This document shows, piece after piece, positions 10,518 to 17,059 of a stretch of 40,250 bases of DNA. A program made the translations under genes and the position numbers. Within the stretch, counting starts at the first letter, position 1; each line of letters opens with the position of its first letter. The notes under the pieces were generated by a model. The model had not been told where the DNA came from. It did not search any database and worked only from the letters and a program-made list of their open reading frames with translations. Source of the DNA: Angustibacter sp. Root456 (lineage in GTDB: Bacteria > Actinomycetota > Actinomycetes > Actinomycetales > Angustibacteraceae); the NCBI RefSeq assembly GCF_001426435.1, contig NZ_LMER01000018.1, positions 102,825 to 143,074 of the forward strand, read 5' to 3'.

Positions 10518-10526
10518 CAGCTTGAA
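10518..10526. repeat. Left boundary direct repeat of the island
   Basis: CAGCTTGAA, identical to 16793-16801. The next nine bases (CAAGTTGTT) also resemble the bases following the right copy (GAACATGTT), giving 15 matches in 18. This is the pattern expected of recombined attachment sites that share a core with imperfect flanks. On the minus strand the repeat reads TTCAAGCTG, encoding Phe-Lys-Leu of the permease. Confidence 0.75.
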
Positions 10527-10854
10527 CAAGTTGTTCCCTGGTACACACGAACAGTTGCAGACTGCTGACTTTCGTGGTGCGGCCAACGGACAGACTAAGA
10601 CCGTTGCATCGGCAGCAGAACACTCCGATCGCCTCTGCGAGTGCCACTGACCTTCGAAAGGTTCGTCGCTTCAAACCCCCACGGTCGGAGCCGGCCGCTA
10701 ACATCATCGGCGGGCTGGGCCACTCGTTTGCGCGAAACGGCGTGCGGACCGGACTGATAAGCGGGCTTTCAGCCTTCACCCCTGGGTGAGGCCTCTGGGG
10801 CAGATGCCAGAGGTGTTGACTTGATGCATGGCAGCTCCGACTTAAAGGAGACTA
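10527..10854 (+). other. Gene-free leader of the SLATT-RT pair; possible structured RNA
   Basis: These 328 bases hold no convincing gene. They contain two clear hairpins: ACCTT-CGA-AAGGT in the middle, and CCTCTGG-8 nt-CCAGAGG at 10792-10813, a perfect 7-bp stem just before the SLATT gene. TAACAT near 10700 could serve as a -10. Many defence-associated reverse transcriptases work with a non-coding RNA encoded beside them, so this is the natural place to look for one. This is structure plus context only; no known RNA family is recognised. Confidence 0.4.
10792..10813 (+). repeat. Perfect 7-bp inverted repeat upstream of the SLATT gene
   Basis: CCTCTGG, an 8-nt loop (GGCAGATG), then CCAGAGG. 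It ends 41 bases before the GTG start of the SLATT gene and is not followed by a T-run, so it does not look like a terminator. It could be an operator, a translation-control hairpin or part of an RNA. Confidence 0.6.
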
Positions 10855-11439
10855 GTGGCCCAGCCTCCAAAGACAGTGCCCGAGCTACTCGAGGCCCTCG
10901 AAGACCGCTCATTCACCACCTACAAATGCCGGATTCGAGCTTACGAGCGCATCCAAGGCCGCAGCCGGGCTTGGAACGCCGCCCTCATCTCATTGGCCAC
11001 GGCAACAACCGTGGCGGCCATCGGGCTCTTAGTTGACGACTCCATGTACGGAGCATCAGGTGAGACCCTCTTAGCGGCATGCTCGGTGCTGGCGCTCGCT
11101 GCGTCGCTCGTAGTGGCTTCGCTCGACTACCCGGGTAGAGCGGTACGCGTGGAGGTCAACTACAAGGAAATACAGGACATTGCGTCACGCATTCAGGCCG
11201 CCAGGAGCGTTAACAGCCAACCCACCCTGGCAAACTATTACGACTTGCACGGATCGTATAGCGACCTTGTTCGACACTCTGAGAACCACACTAGCGGCGA
11301 CCGCGACGCCTATGAAGGCAACATCTCCTGGTCGCGATTCTTCACCTTTGCACTAACCTTTCTGCCATACGCAACTTTCGTACTGCCGATGTGGCTGTTC
11401 TGGCAGTTCGGGGCATGGGTCATCCATGGCTCGGGCTAG
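10855..11439 (+). CDS. SLATT-domain membrane protein (putative pore-forming effector)
   Basis: A 194-residue protein with two adjacent hydrophobic segments (about 41-60 and 71-90). A hydrophilic helical region follows, with NYKEIQDIASRI and SENHTSGDRDAYE, and there is a third hydrophobic segment near 162-187. This arrangement fits the SLATT family of two-helix effectors. I recall that one subfamily (SLATT_5) is typically paired with reverse transcriptases and predicted to depolarise membranes when triggered. The GTG start at 10855 has AAAGGAG five bases upstream. The next gene, a reverse transcriptase, overlaps its end by 14 bp, so the two are translationally coupled. The function as toxin or effector is inferred from family and context. 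Confidence 0.75.
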   Translation: MAQPPKTVPELLEALEDRSFTTYKCRIRAYERIQGRSRAWNAALISLATATTVAAIGLLVDDSMYGASGETLLAACSVLALAASLVVASLDYPGRAVRVEVNYKEIQDIASRIQAARSVNSQPTLANYYDLHGSYSDLVRHSENHTSGDRDAYEGNISWSRFFTFALTFLPYATFVLPMWLFWQFGAWVIHGSG

Positions 11440-12796
11440 TTACCGCACACCGTCCGAGTCCTTCCGCCGTGTGACCACGCTTCGGAATTTGAAGGCGATA
11501 TTCGAGGATCGAGTGGCAAAAGGCACGGTACGTGGGCGCGATGGCGTCTCTGTACATGCCATTCGAGCGGACCTCGATGCCGTGACTAGGTATGTGTCGG
11601 TGCGCTGTCGTGCCGGTTCGTACCAGTTCACCACGTACCGGCCAAGACTGCTCCTGAAGGGGGCAGGCAAGCCGCCTCGAGAGATCTCGATACCGACCGT
11701 CCGTGACCGCATCGCACTCAGAGCATTGACGGAGCTTCTTGCTGAGACCTTCCCGAACTGTGTAGGTAAGCTACCGCAAACCGAGGTGGCCGCGGTGGCG
11801 AAAGACCTCGACGCAGGGAACTTCGACAGTTTCGTCAGAATCGACGTCAAGAACTTCTACCCCTCTATCGATCACGAAGTTCTGTTGCGGGAACTTGCCA
11901 CTCGTATCCGTTCGAGAGCGATACTTCGTGTTGTGCGCCGGGCGATAGCAACGCCCACAGCTCCCGACCGATCAGCGCGTCCTACAGCCCTGCTCTCGGC
12001 CGGCGTGCCGCAAGGTCTCTCGATTTCAAACCCTCTGGCTGAGATTTACATGCGCTCTGTGGACACGACCATGGCATCCATGTCCAACGTCTCGTACCAC
12101 CGTTTTGTGGATGACATCCTGGTGCTATGCCAGGCTTCGGACGCTCAAGCAATCGACGACGCGTGCCGTTTAGCGCTGGGTGCGATCAAGCTCTCCGCAC
12201 ATCCCAGCATGGCGGCCGGGAAGTCAGAGATCGGGTTGATCGCCGACGGGTTCACTTACTTGGGTTACACGTTCAGTAGCGCTCACGTGAGCGTGCGCCT
12301 CTCAAGCATTGTTCGCCTCGAGTCGCACCTTGCCAGCATCTACGCCAAGTGGCGCCAAGAACGTGAAGGCGACGCCGTAAGCGCTGACACCGCGCTCCGA
12401 CGCCTAATCTGGCATCGAAACCTTGCCATCACTGGGTGCATCTTCCAGGGTGTCGCCAGCGGTTGGATTCAGTATTTTCGGCAACTCGACGACCTGATGC
12501 TCCTGAAGCGCCTCGATGCCACCGTTTCGCGTCTAAGCAAGCGATACAGCGTGCCGAAAACCCCACTTCCCAAGACATTCATGCGCGCGTACTGGGCAAT
12601 TAAACATCCCAGATCGCGTAGCGAAGACTACATTCCGAACTTCGACCTTTACGACGTGCCCAAGATGAGGCTCGAGCTCGAAGCCATGGGAATCACGGAC
12701 GCAATGGGAACCGACCAGCAGGTCCAGGACAAGTTCTTCCGCATTGTGAGTAGGGCAGTGCGGGACCTCGAACATGACATCGGCGACGTCTCCTGA
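11426..12796 (+). CDS. Reverse transcriptase, defence-associated (DRT/UG-like)
   Basis: A 456-residue RNA-directed DNA polymerase. Motif A is RIDVKNFYPSID (D140), motif B is GVPQGLSISNPLAEIYM (about 193-209) and the catalytic motif C is FVDD (227-230). A C-terminal region of about 200 residues continues with LTYLGYTF-like thumb sequence (GFTYLGYTFSS). No maturase X, HNH or integrase domain is visible, so it is not a group II intron or retrotransposon protein. No retron msr-msd was identified. It overlaps the SLATT gene by 14 bp. RT-plus-SLATT pairs belong to the abortive-infection/DRT world, where the RT senses or answers phage and the membrane protein kills the cell. The exact subtype cannot be assigned by eye. 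Confidence 0.88.
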   Translation: MARASYRTPSESFRRVTTLRNLKAIFEDRVAKGTVRGRDGVSVHAIRADLDAVTRYVSVRCRAGSYQFTTYRPRLLLKGAGKPPREISIPTVRDRIALRALTELLAETFPNCVGKLPQTEVAAVAKDLDAGNFDSFVRIDVKNFYPSIDHEVLLRELATRIRSRAILRVVRRAIATPTAPDRSARPTALLSAGVPQGLSISNPLAEIYMRSVDTTMASMSNVSYHRFVDDILVLCQASDAQAIDDACRLALGAIKLSAHPSMAAGKSEIGLIADGFTYLGYTFSSAHVSVRLSSIVRLESHLASIYAKWRQEREGDAVSADTALRRLIWHRNLAITGCIFQGVASGWIQYFRQLDDLMLLKRLDATVSRLSKRYSVPKTPLPKTFMRAYWAIKHPRSRSEDYIPNFDLYDVPKMRLELEAMGITDAMGTDQQVQDKFFRIVSRAVRDLEHDIGDVS

Positions 12797-12985
12797 CCTG
12801 CCTGTGGGACGCATCCCTCCTTCCCGGATACCGGCACGCGGTGGCACTCAAGTCCCAGCACACGGGCAAGACAATGCGTTCGGCGCCACAAACCAACTGG
12901 CGGTTCGCGAGAGGGTCAGCGAACTTCATCGCACGGCTCAGTGCGTTCCCGCACAATAGAAGGCCGCGCTGCGGCTGTTGGTCAC
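12797..12985. other. Convergent gap between RT and DUF4062 genes
   Basis: These 189 bases separate two converging genes. Short hairpins occur near both ends (GGGA-CGCA-TCCC just past the RT stop and CCGC-GCT-GCGG near 12964), possibly weak terminators. No gene is supported here. Confidence 0.4.
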
Positions 12986-14056
12986 CTATGCCGTCTCCGG
13001 CCGCTTGGTCGCCTTCAGCCGCACCAAGTACTCATCCCCCGCCGGCGTAAGCGTCCAATAGACAGCCTTGTCGGATACAGTCCGCTTCTTACTTCCCGTG
13101 GTGATGATTCCCAAGGCTCGAAGTTGCACGAGGATTCGACCCCACGAGTCGTTCGTGATTGTCATTCGTGGGGCCGCAGCACCATCCCAGTTACTATCGG
13201 GAATTTCGAGCAAATACTTCCATGCGTACGAGCAAAACGTCGCTCGGAGTGCGGGCTCCGCAGCCTCGTCGATCATAGACGGACCTAATGCGTCGACAAT
13301 CTCATCCCATGTGAATTCGAGTTCGACCGCCTGCGATTCTCTGGTATACGTGCCGTGCGAGACTACGAATTCAAGTTCAACTTCATCGCTCCCGTGTTCG
13401 AATGATTCGTTGATTTCATTTCCACCATCCCGCGCAGCCAATTCCGTTCGCCGCTGTTCCGCCTGCGCCAGCGCTGCACGCAGTTCAGCCACTTCAGCTC
13501 GTACAGCGTCGGTCATCGCCTGGTCCCCTCGCACCCATCCGGGTCTGGGGTTCCGCTTCATTGCCCTAACCAGGCCACGGGACACGACGGACGCCAATTC
13601 CTCTGCGGTTCGATACTCTTTGACCATCCGCTGCATTACTTTGGCTCGAAACGCATCTAGGCGCACCCTGGCGGTGGCGTCAATTTCCGACATGTTCACT
13701 GGAATCGATCCCGGGTCCGAGTGCACGAAGCCCAGCACGGGAATGCCCTTGGCGACAGCGTAGTCATATTCCATTTCGGTGAAACTTACGCCGTCTGAGG
13801 TTACGGACCCATAGCGGCCACCAACCACGACAATGTAATAGTCGCTCAGGTCGATAACCTCGCGAATGAGTGTCCACTGATCCTCGCTTGCTGCAGGGAA
13901 CATCTCCATACCAGCGGGAATACAATCGAGCTCCAAAAGAGCCTGTATTATGGCGCGCCGCTCCTCGACTAAGTCCAGATATGTCGAACTCACGAATACC
14001 TGGTGCCGCCGATCGAGCGTCGTCTGCGCGTTCACGCTCAGCACCCTAGCGGCCAT
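12986..14056 (-). CDS. DUF4062 domain protein with C-terminal winged-helix-like region
   Basis: A 356-residue protein. Residues about 18-105 are a clear DUF4062 domain: QVFVSSTYLDLVEERRAII, IVVVGGRYGS and SFTEMEYDYA. DUF4062 is a Rossmann-like domain, comparable to TIR/SLOG domains, found in conflict systems and at the N terminus of some NLR-like proteins. A heptad-like helix follows (about 185-210, AVRAEVAELRAALAQAEQRR). The C-terminal part ends in a probable winged helix (RILVQLRALGIITTGS, YWTLTPAGDEYLVRL). ATG 14056 has GAGGA upstream. It is divergent from the ATPase gene across a 124-bp gap with a palindrome. It is likely a sensor or effector of the ATPase system; no catalytic activity can be claimed from the sequence. 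Confidence 0.75.
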   Translation of the reverse strand: MAARVLSVNAQTTLDRRHQVFVSSTYLDLVEERRAIIQALLELDCIPAGMEMFPAASEDQWTLIREVIDLSDYYIVVVGGRYGSVTSDGVSFTEMEYDYAVAKGIPVLGFVHSDPGSIPVNMSEIDATARVRLDAFRAKVMQRMVKEYRTAEELASVVSRGLVRAMKRNPRPGWVRGDQAMTDAVRAEVAELRAALAQAEQRRTELAARDGGNEINESFEHGSDEVELEFVVSHGTYTRESQAVELEFTWDEIVDALGPSMIDEAAEPALRATFCSYAWKYLLEIPDSNWDGAAAPRMTITNDSWGRILVQLRALGIITTGSKKRTVSDKAVYWTLTPAGDEYLVRLKATKRPETA

Positions 14057-14103
14057 GCGCTCGTCCTCGCGCTGTGATCCTCATGCCTGTTGGCGGGTCC
14101 CGC

Positions 14104-14129
14104 TGGCGCAACATGCATGCAGTGCGCCA
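14104..14129. promoter_or_regulatory. Candidate operator between the DUF4062 and ATPase genes
   Basis: TGGCGCA, twelve bases centred on ATGCAT, then TGCGCCA: a 7-bp perfect inverted repeat with a palindromic core. It starts immediately downstream of a minus-strand -10-like TATGTT (14134-14129), so a bound dimer would sit on the transcription start of the DUF4062 gene and upstream of the ATPase gene. The role is inferred. Confidence 0.5.
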
Positions 14130-14134
14130 ACATA
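14129..14134 (-). promoter_or_regulatory. Candidate -10 of the DUF4062 gene
   Basis: TATGTT on the minus strand fits TANNNT and would give a leader of about 65 nt before the ATG at 14056. It abuts the inverted repeat at 14104-14129. Confidence 0.4.
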
Positions 14135-14180
14135 GTCCCGGCTGGATGCGAGGGTGGTCCGGCGGGGTGGAGGAGGGACC

Positions 14181-15734
14181 GTGGAGACACGAGAAGCGAA
14201 CCTAGTGTGGGCGTCCATCGAACGCCGGGCCGAGAATGCCGATGGCCATGACCACCTAGCCGAGCTGGTCGAGCTGGAGGACATCAATCCCACATTCGAC
14301 GCCACGTCAATGGTGATCTTTGGGCGGCGGGGCGCTGGCAAGACGCATACCCTGCTGCACCTACGACGAAAAGTCGAGAATTCGGGCGACGTTGTCGTAT
14401 ACATCGATATGCGGAAATTGTCATCAAATGCCGGGATATATGCTGACGACACCATGGCGTTCGGTTCAAGGGCGACGAACATACTGGTTGACGTCGTCAA
14501 TGAAGTACATGAGGAGCTGTATCGGCTAGCCGTCCTCGGTGGCAGTGAGATTCTCAACGAGAACCTTCACGTTGTCGGGCCTGCGCTTGATGAACTCGGA
14601 GACGCCGTGACGGAGGTGCGAGTCTCTGGTGAGACAGTAGTGCAAGTCGACGCCAGTGCCGAAGGCACGCACGAACAGTCAGGCAGCTCTCTTGCGACCT
14701 TCTCACAAAAGCCGTCGGCGACAATCTCCAGGGCCAGAAAGAGTATTCGCAAAGCCTCGAGAGCCTACCTCGAAAGACACACCGGCCACCCCAGTATCTA
14801 CGTCCATTTGGGCCGCCTTGATAGTGCTATCCGCCGCATTGTCGATTCCCTGGATGGAAAAAGGCTGTGGCTCCTAATCGACGAATGGTCGGGAGGAGTG
14901 CCTTACGATCTACAGCCCATCCTCGCAGACATGCTTCGACGCAGCTTCATCAGTGCGCCTGGAGTAATAGTCAAGATTGGTGCTATCGAACATCGATCGC
15001 GCTTCATCACGGAGGCAAGCAACGTCGAGTACGTGGGGTTAGAGTTGGGGTCCGACACCGCGGAGTCTCTAAGCCTCGACTCGAAATTGGTGATCAGAAC
15101 CGATCCGCGGCCGTCGCGCGCTTTCCTGTCTCAACTCCTGTCCGAGCACTTCCGCATCGCGTGCACGGCGGCCGGTGCTGTGTCGCCGGATGACCCTATC
15201 CGTGCATCCTTCGGCCGTGACGCCTTCGACGTCTTGGTTCTCGCTTCAGAGGGTAATCCCCGCGATGCAATCAACCTCACATCGAAGGCCGCCCGGAAGG
15301 CCATGGACAGTTTGGTCACGAGGGAGCACGTCCTTCGGTCCGCCGAAGACTACTTCTGGAACACGAAGTACAAGAACATCGAAGGCACCCGAGAACTCGA
15401 GAAGGTGTTCGAAGCGTTCGTCACGAATTCCTTCAGTCGCGGCGTACGCACGATTCTCTTCGAGCGGAGCGACAAGAGACGCGTCGCCGTTGACCGACTC
15501 AATGATCACCGTCTCATCCACTTGATCCGGAGCGGCCTTCGGCCCCCAGGCGGTGGCGCTCTATACGACGCGTACGCAATCGACTTTGGCTCGTACGCGG
15601 AGAGAATCCTCCGCAAGGAAATGCAGTGGCGCAACGACGGCTTCGCAAGCCCGCTGAGCTTTCAGCTCGATCCGAACGCCGAGTCGTGGCGTGAGGCTGT
15701 CGTGCGCCGCAAGTCCGGCCACAGCCACGAGTAG
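14181..15734 (+). CDS. P-loop (AAA/ORC-like) ATPase, putative defence protein
   Basis: A 517-residue ATPase. Walker A is GRRGAGKT (48-55) and Walker B is LLIDEW (231-236). In between lies a long insert of about 100 residues that is polar around 150-190. After the AAA core come helical lid-like phrases (SEGNPRDAINLTSKAARKAM) and a C-terminal region with a possible winged helix (DRLNDHRLIHLIRSGLRPP). This resembles ORC/CDC6-like and NACHT-type ATPases used in conflict systems, but I cannot name the subfamily. I chose GTG 14181, preceded by GGAGGAGGG; an in-frame GTG at 14154 has no ribosome site. It is divergently paired with the DUF4062 gene, suggesting a two-component sensor/effector system. 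Confidence 0.75.
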   Translation: METREANLVWASIERRAENADGHDHLAELVELEDINPTFDATSMVIFGRRGAGKTHTLLHLRRKVENSGDVVVYIDMRKLSSNAGIYADDTMAFGSRATNILVDVVNEVHEELYRLAVLGGSEILNENLHVVGPALDELGDAVTEVRVSGETVVQVDASAEGTHEQSGSSLATFSQKPSATISRARKSIRKASRAYLERHTGHPSIYVHLGRLDSAIRRIVDSLDGKRLWLLIDEWSGGVPYDLQPILADMLRRSFISAPGVIVKIGAIEHRSRFITEASNVEYVGLELGSDTAESLSLDSKLVIRTDPRPSRAFLSQLLSEHFRIACTAAGAVSPDDPIRASFGRDAFDVLVLASEGNPRDAINLTSKAARKAMDSLVTREHVLRSAEDYFWNTKYKNIEGTRELEKVFEAFVTNSFSRGVRTILFERSDKRRVAVDRLNDHRLIHLIRSGLRPPGGGALYDAYAIDFGSYAERILRKEMQWRNDGFASPLSFQLDPNAESWREAVVRRKSGHSHE

Positions 15735-15953
15735 TGACTTGGAGTCGACTCCACCGTCGCCTTCGGCAGCGGTCAACTCGGAGTGCGTCGGCAACACCGG
15801 CTCGGCAGGTGTGGGGGCCGGGGACGGCCATTCGCTCCTCAACTCACCCTAGGCTTGCCCACTCGATGTAGCGCTGCGCGCTTGCCATAGCGAGCCGTAG
15901 CAACTTCTCGAGTGATGTCGCTCGACCACCAAGTCCACCGGCTCGAGCTAGAG
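15735..15953. other. Gap between island ATPase and rescue permease, with 12-bp palindrome
   Basis: These 219 bases lie between two convergent genes. GGAGTCGACTCC at 15741-15752 is a perfect 12-bp palindrome seven bases after the ATPase stop and may act as a terminator hairpin. No gene is supported. The GC content rises again here relative to the ATPase gene. Confidence 0.45.
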
Positions 15954-16724
15954 CTACTTCAATAGCAGTGCCGCAAGGCGGCGACGCGTGACGGCCAGGC
16001 CGACGGCTCCCATCGCCACCAATACCGCGACGTGCCACACCAGCGACCACCCCGCCGTGCCGAGGAGAAGCGCCCGCTCGATCGCCACTCCGTGGTACAG
16101 CGGCGACAGCTCGACCACCCAGCGCAGGCCGGCGGGGTAGGCCTCGACCGGGAAGAACGTCGCCGACAGCAGGGTGAGCGGAACGAGGGCCATCTGGATG
16201 TAGTCGAAGTCCTGGAAGTTACGAATCCACGTGGTCGCCGCCATGCCGACTGACGAGAACACAAAGCCGATCAGTGTGGCCGCGGGGACCGCTAGAACCG
16301 ACCACCAGGACGTCGTGAGCCCCATCGCGACCGAGATCAGAAGAAAACCGATGACGTACGCGCCACTCCTCAGGAGCGACCAGAGCATCTCACCTAGCGC
16401 GATGTCGCGCGGCCCCACGGGAGTCGCCAGCATTGCGTCGAACGTGTGCATGAATCGAAGTTTGAAAAACATGTTGTACGTGGCATCGAAGACGGCGCCG
16501 TTCATGGCCGACATCGCGAGCATCGCCGGCGCCATGAACTGCGCGTAGGTCACCAGCCGACCGTCGGCCAACGGGATGCGCCCGATGAGCGCACCCAGCC
16601 CCACGCCCAGCGAGAACAGGTAGAAGACCGGCTCAAGGAACCCGGTGAGGAACGCCACCCACTGCCGTCGGTAGGTGAGCACGTTGCGCTCGACGACGAC
16701 ACCGGCCAGCCCCAGCGCCGACAT
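15954..16724 (-). CDS. ABC-2 type permease 2, intact copy carried by the island
   Basis: A 256-residue ABC-2 export permease with about six membrane helices, from MSALGLAGVVVERNVLTYRRQ to RRRLAALLLK. It is homologous along its full length to the split host gene (16793-17059 plus 10014-10517), with about 14 amino-acid differences by eye. In the first 89 codons about 26 of 260 bases differ but only one residue does (Tyr for Cys60), so it has been under purifying selection. Its ATG overlaps the stop of the truncated host fragment as TAATG, with GGAGGGTGG upstream, so it should be translated as the third gene of the ABC operon. It most likely replaces the disrupted permease. Confidence 0.9.
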   Translation of the reverse strand: MSALGLAGVVVERNVLTYRRQWVAFLTGFLEPVFYLFSLGVGLGALIGRIPLADGRLVTYAQFMAPAMLAMSAMNGAVFDATYNMFFKLRFMHTFDAMLATPVGPRDIALGEMLWSLLRSGAYVIGFLLISVAMGLTTSWWSVLAVPAATLIGFVFSSVGMAATTWIRNFQDFDYIQMALVPLTLLSATFFPVEAYPAGLRWVVELSPLYHGVAIERALLLGTAGWSLVWHVAVLVAMGAVGLAVTRRRLAALLLK

Positions 16725-17059
16725 TAGGCCACCCTCCATCGCTCGACCCGAAGCAGCCCGAGGCCCCGCGAGATTTTCTTGCCGTTGGTACACAGCTTGA
16801 AGAACATGTTGTAGGTGGCGTCGAAGACCGCGCCGTTCATGGCTGACATCGCGAGCATGGCCGGCGCCATGAACTGCGCGCACGTCACCAGGCGGCCGTC
16901 GGCCAGCGGGATGCGACCGATGAGCGCCCCCAGGCCCACCCCGAGTGAGAACAGGTAGAACACCGGCTCGAGGAACCCGGTGAGGAACGCCACCCACTGT
17001 CGGCGGTACGTCAGGACGTTGCGCTCGACGACGACGCCGGCCAGCCCCAGCGCGGACAT
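16724..17059 (-). pseudogene. N-terminal fragment of ABC-2 permease 2 (split host copy)
   Basis: The first 89 codons (MSALGLAGVV to MFFKL) belong to the host permease, starting with ATG 17059 that overlaps the permease 1 stop as ATGA. From 16792 the frame runs into island sequence for 22 more codons (CTNGKKISRGLGLLRVERW...) and stops at TAA 16726-16724. That stop overlaps the start of the intact copy. The 111-residue product keeps perhaps two membrane helices and is unlikely to work as a transporter. Its frame may serve to hand ribosomes to the replacement gene. The missing part is at 10014-10517. Confidence 0.88.
16793..16801. repeat. Right boundary direct repeat of the island
   Basis: CAGCTTGAA, identical to 10518-10526. 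It encodes Phe87-Lys88-Leu89 of the host permease on the minus strand. Just inside the island is GGTACACA (16786-16793), also present inside the left end. Confidence 0.75.

Larger units (their letters stand above)
10527..16801. mobile_element. Defence-type genomic island inserted in an ABC permease gene, with its own copy of that gene
   Basis: This 6275-bp block lies between two copies of CAGCTTGAA, and its removal restores the permease reading frame exactly. Base composition is visibly more A/T-rich than the flanks and codon use is less biased. Contents from left to right are a structured leader, a SLATT membrane protein, a reverse transcriptase, a DUF4062 protein (opposite strand), a P-loop ATPase and an intact homologue of the disrupted permease. 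The motif GGTACACA occurs just inside both ends (16786-16793 and 10540-10547). No integrase, transposase or resolvase is recognisable, so mobility must be in trans, lost, or by an unrecognised protein. The boundaries are well supported; the mechanism is inference. Confidence 0.85.

Noticed and set aside
10574-10789. A 71-codon open frame in the island leader
   Set aside because: No ribosome site, no family resemblance, biased composition; better explained as non-coding leader.
10855-12796. Group II intron or retron interpretation of the reverse transcriptase
   Set aside because: No maturase or endonuclease domain, no intron 5'/3' ends such as GTGCG at the junctions, and no recognisable msr-msd; the gene is coupled to a SLATT effector gene.
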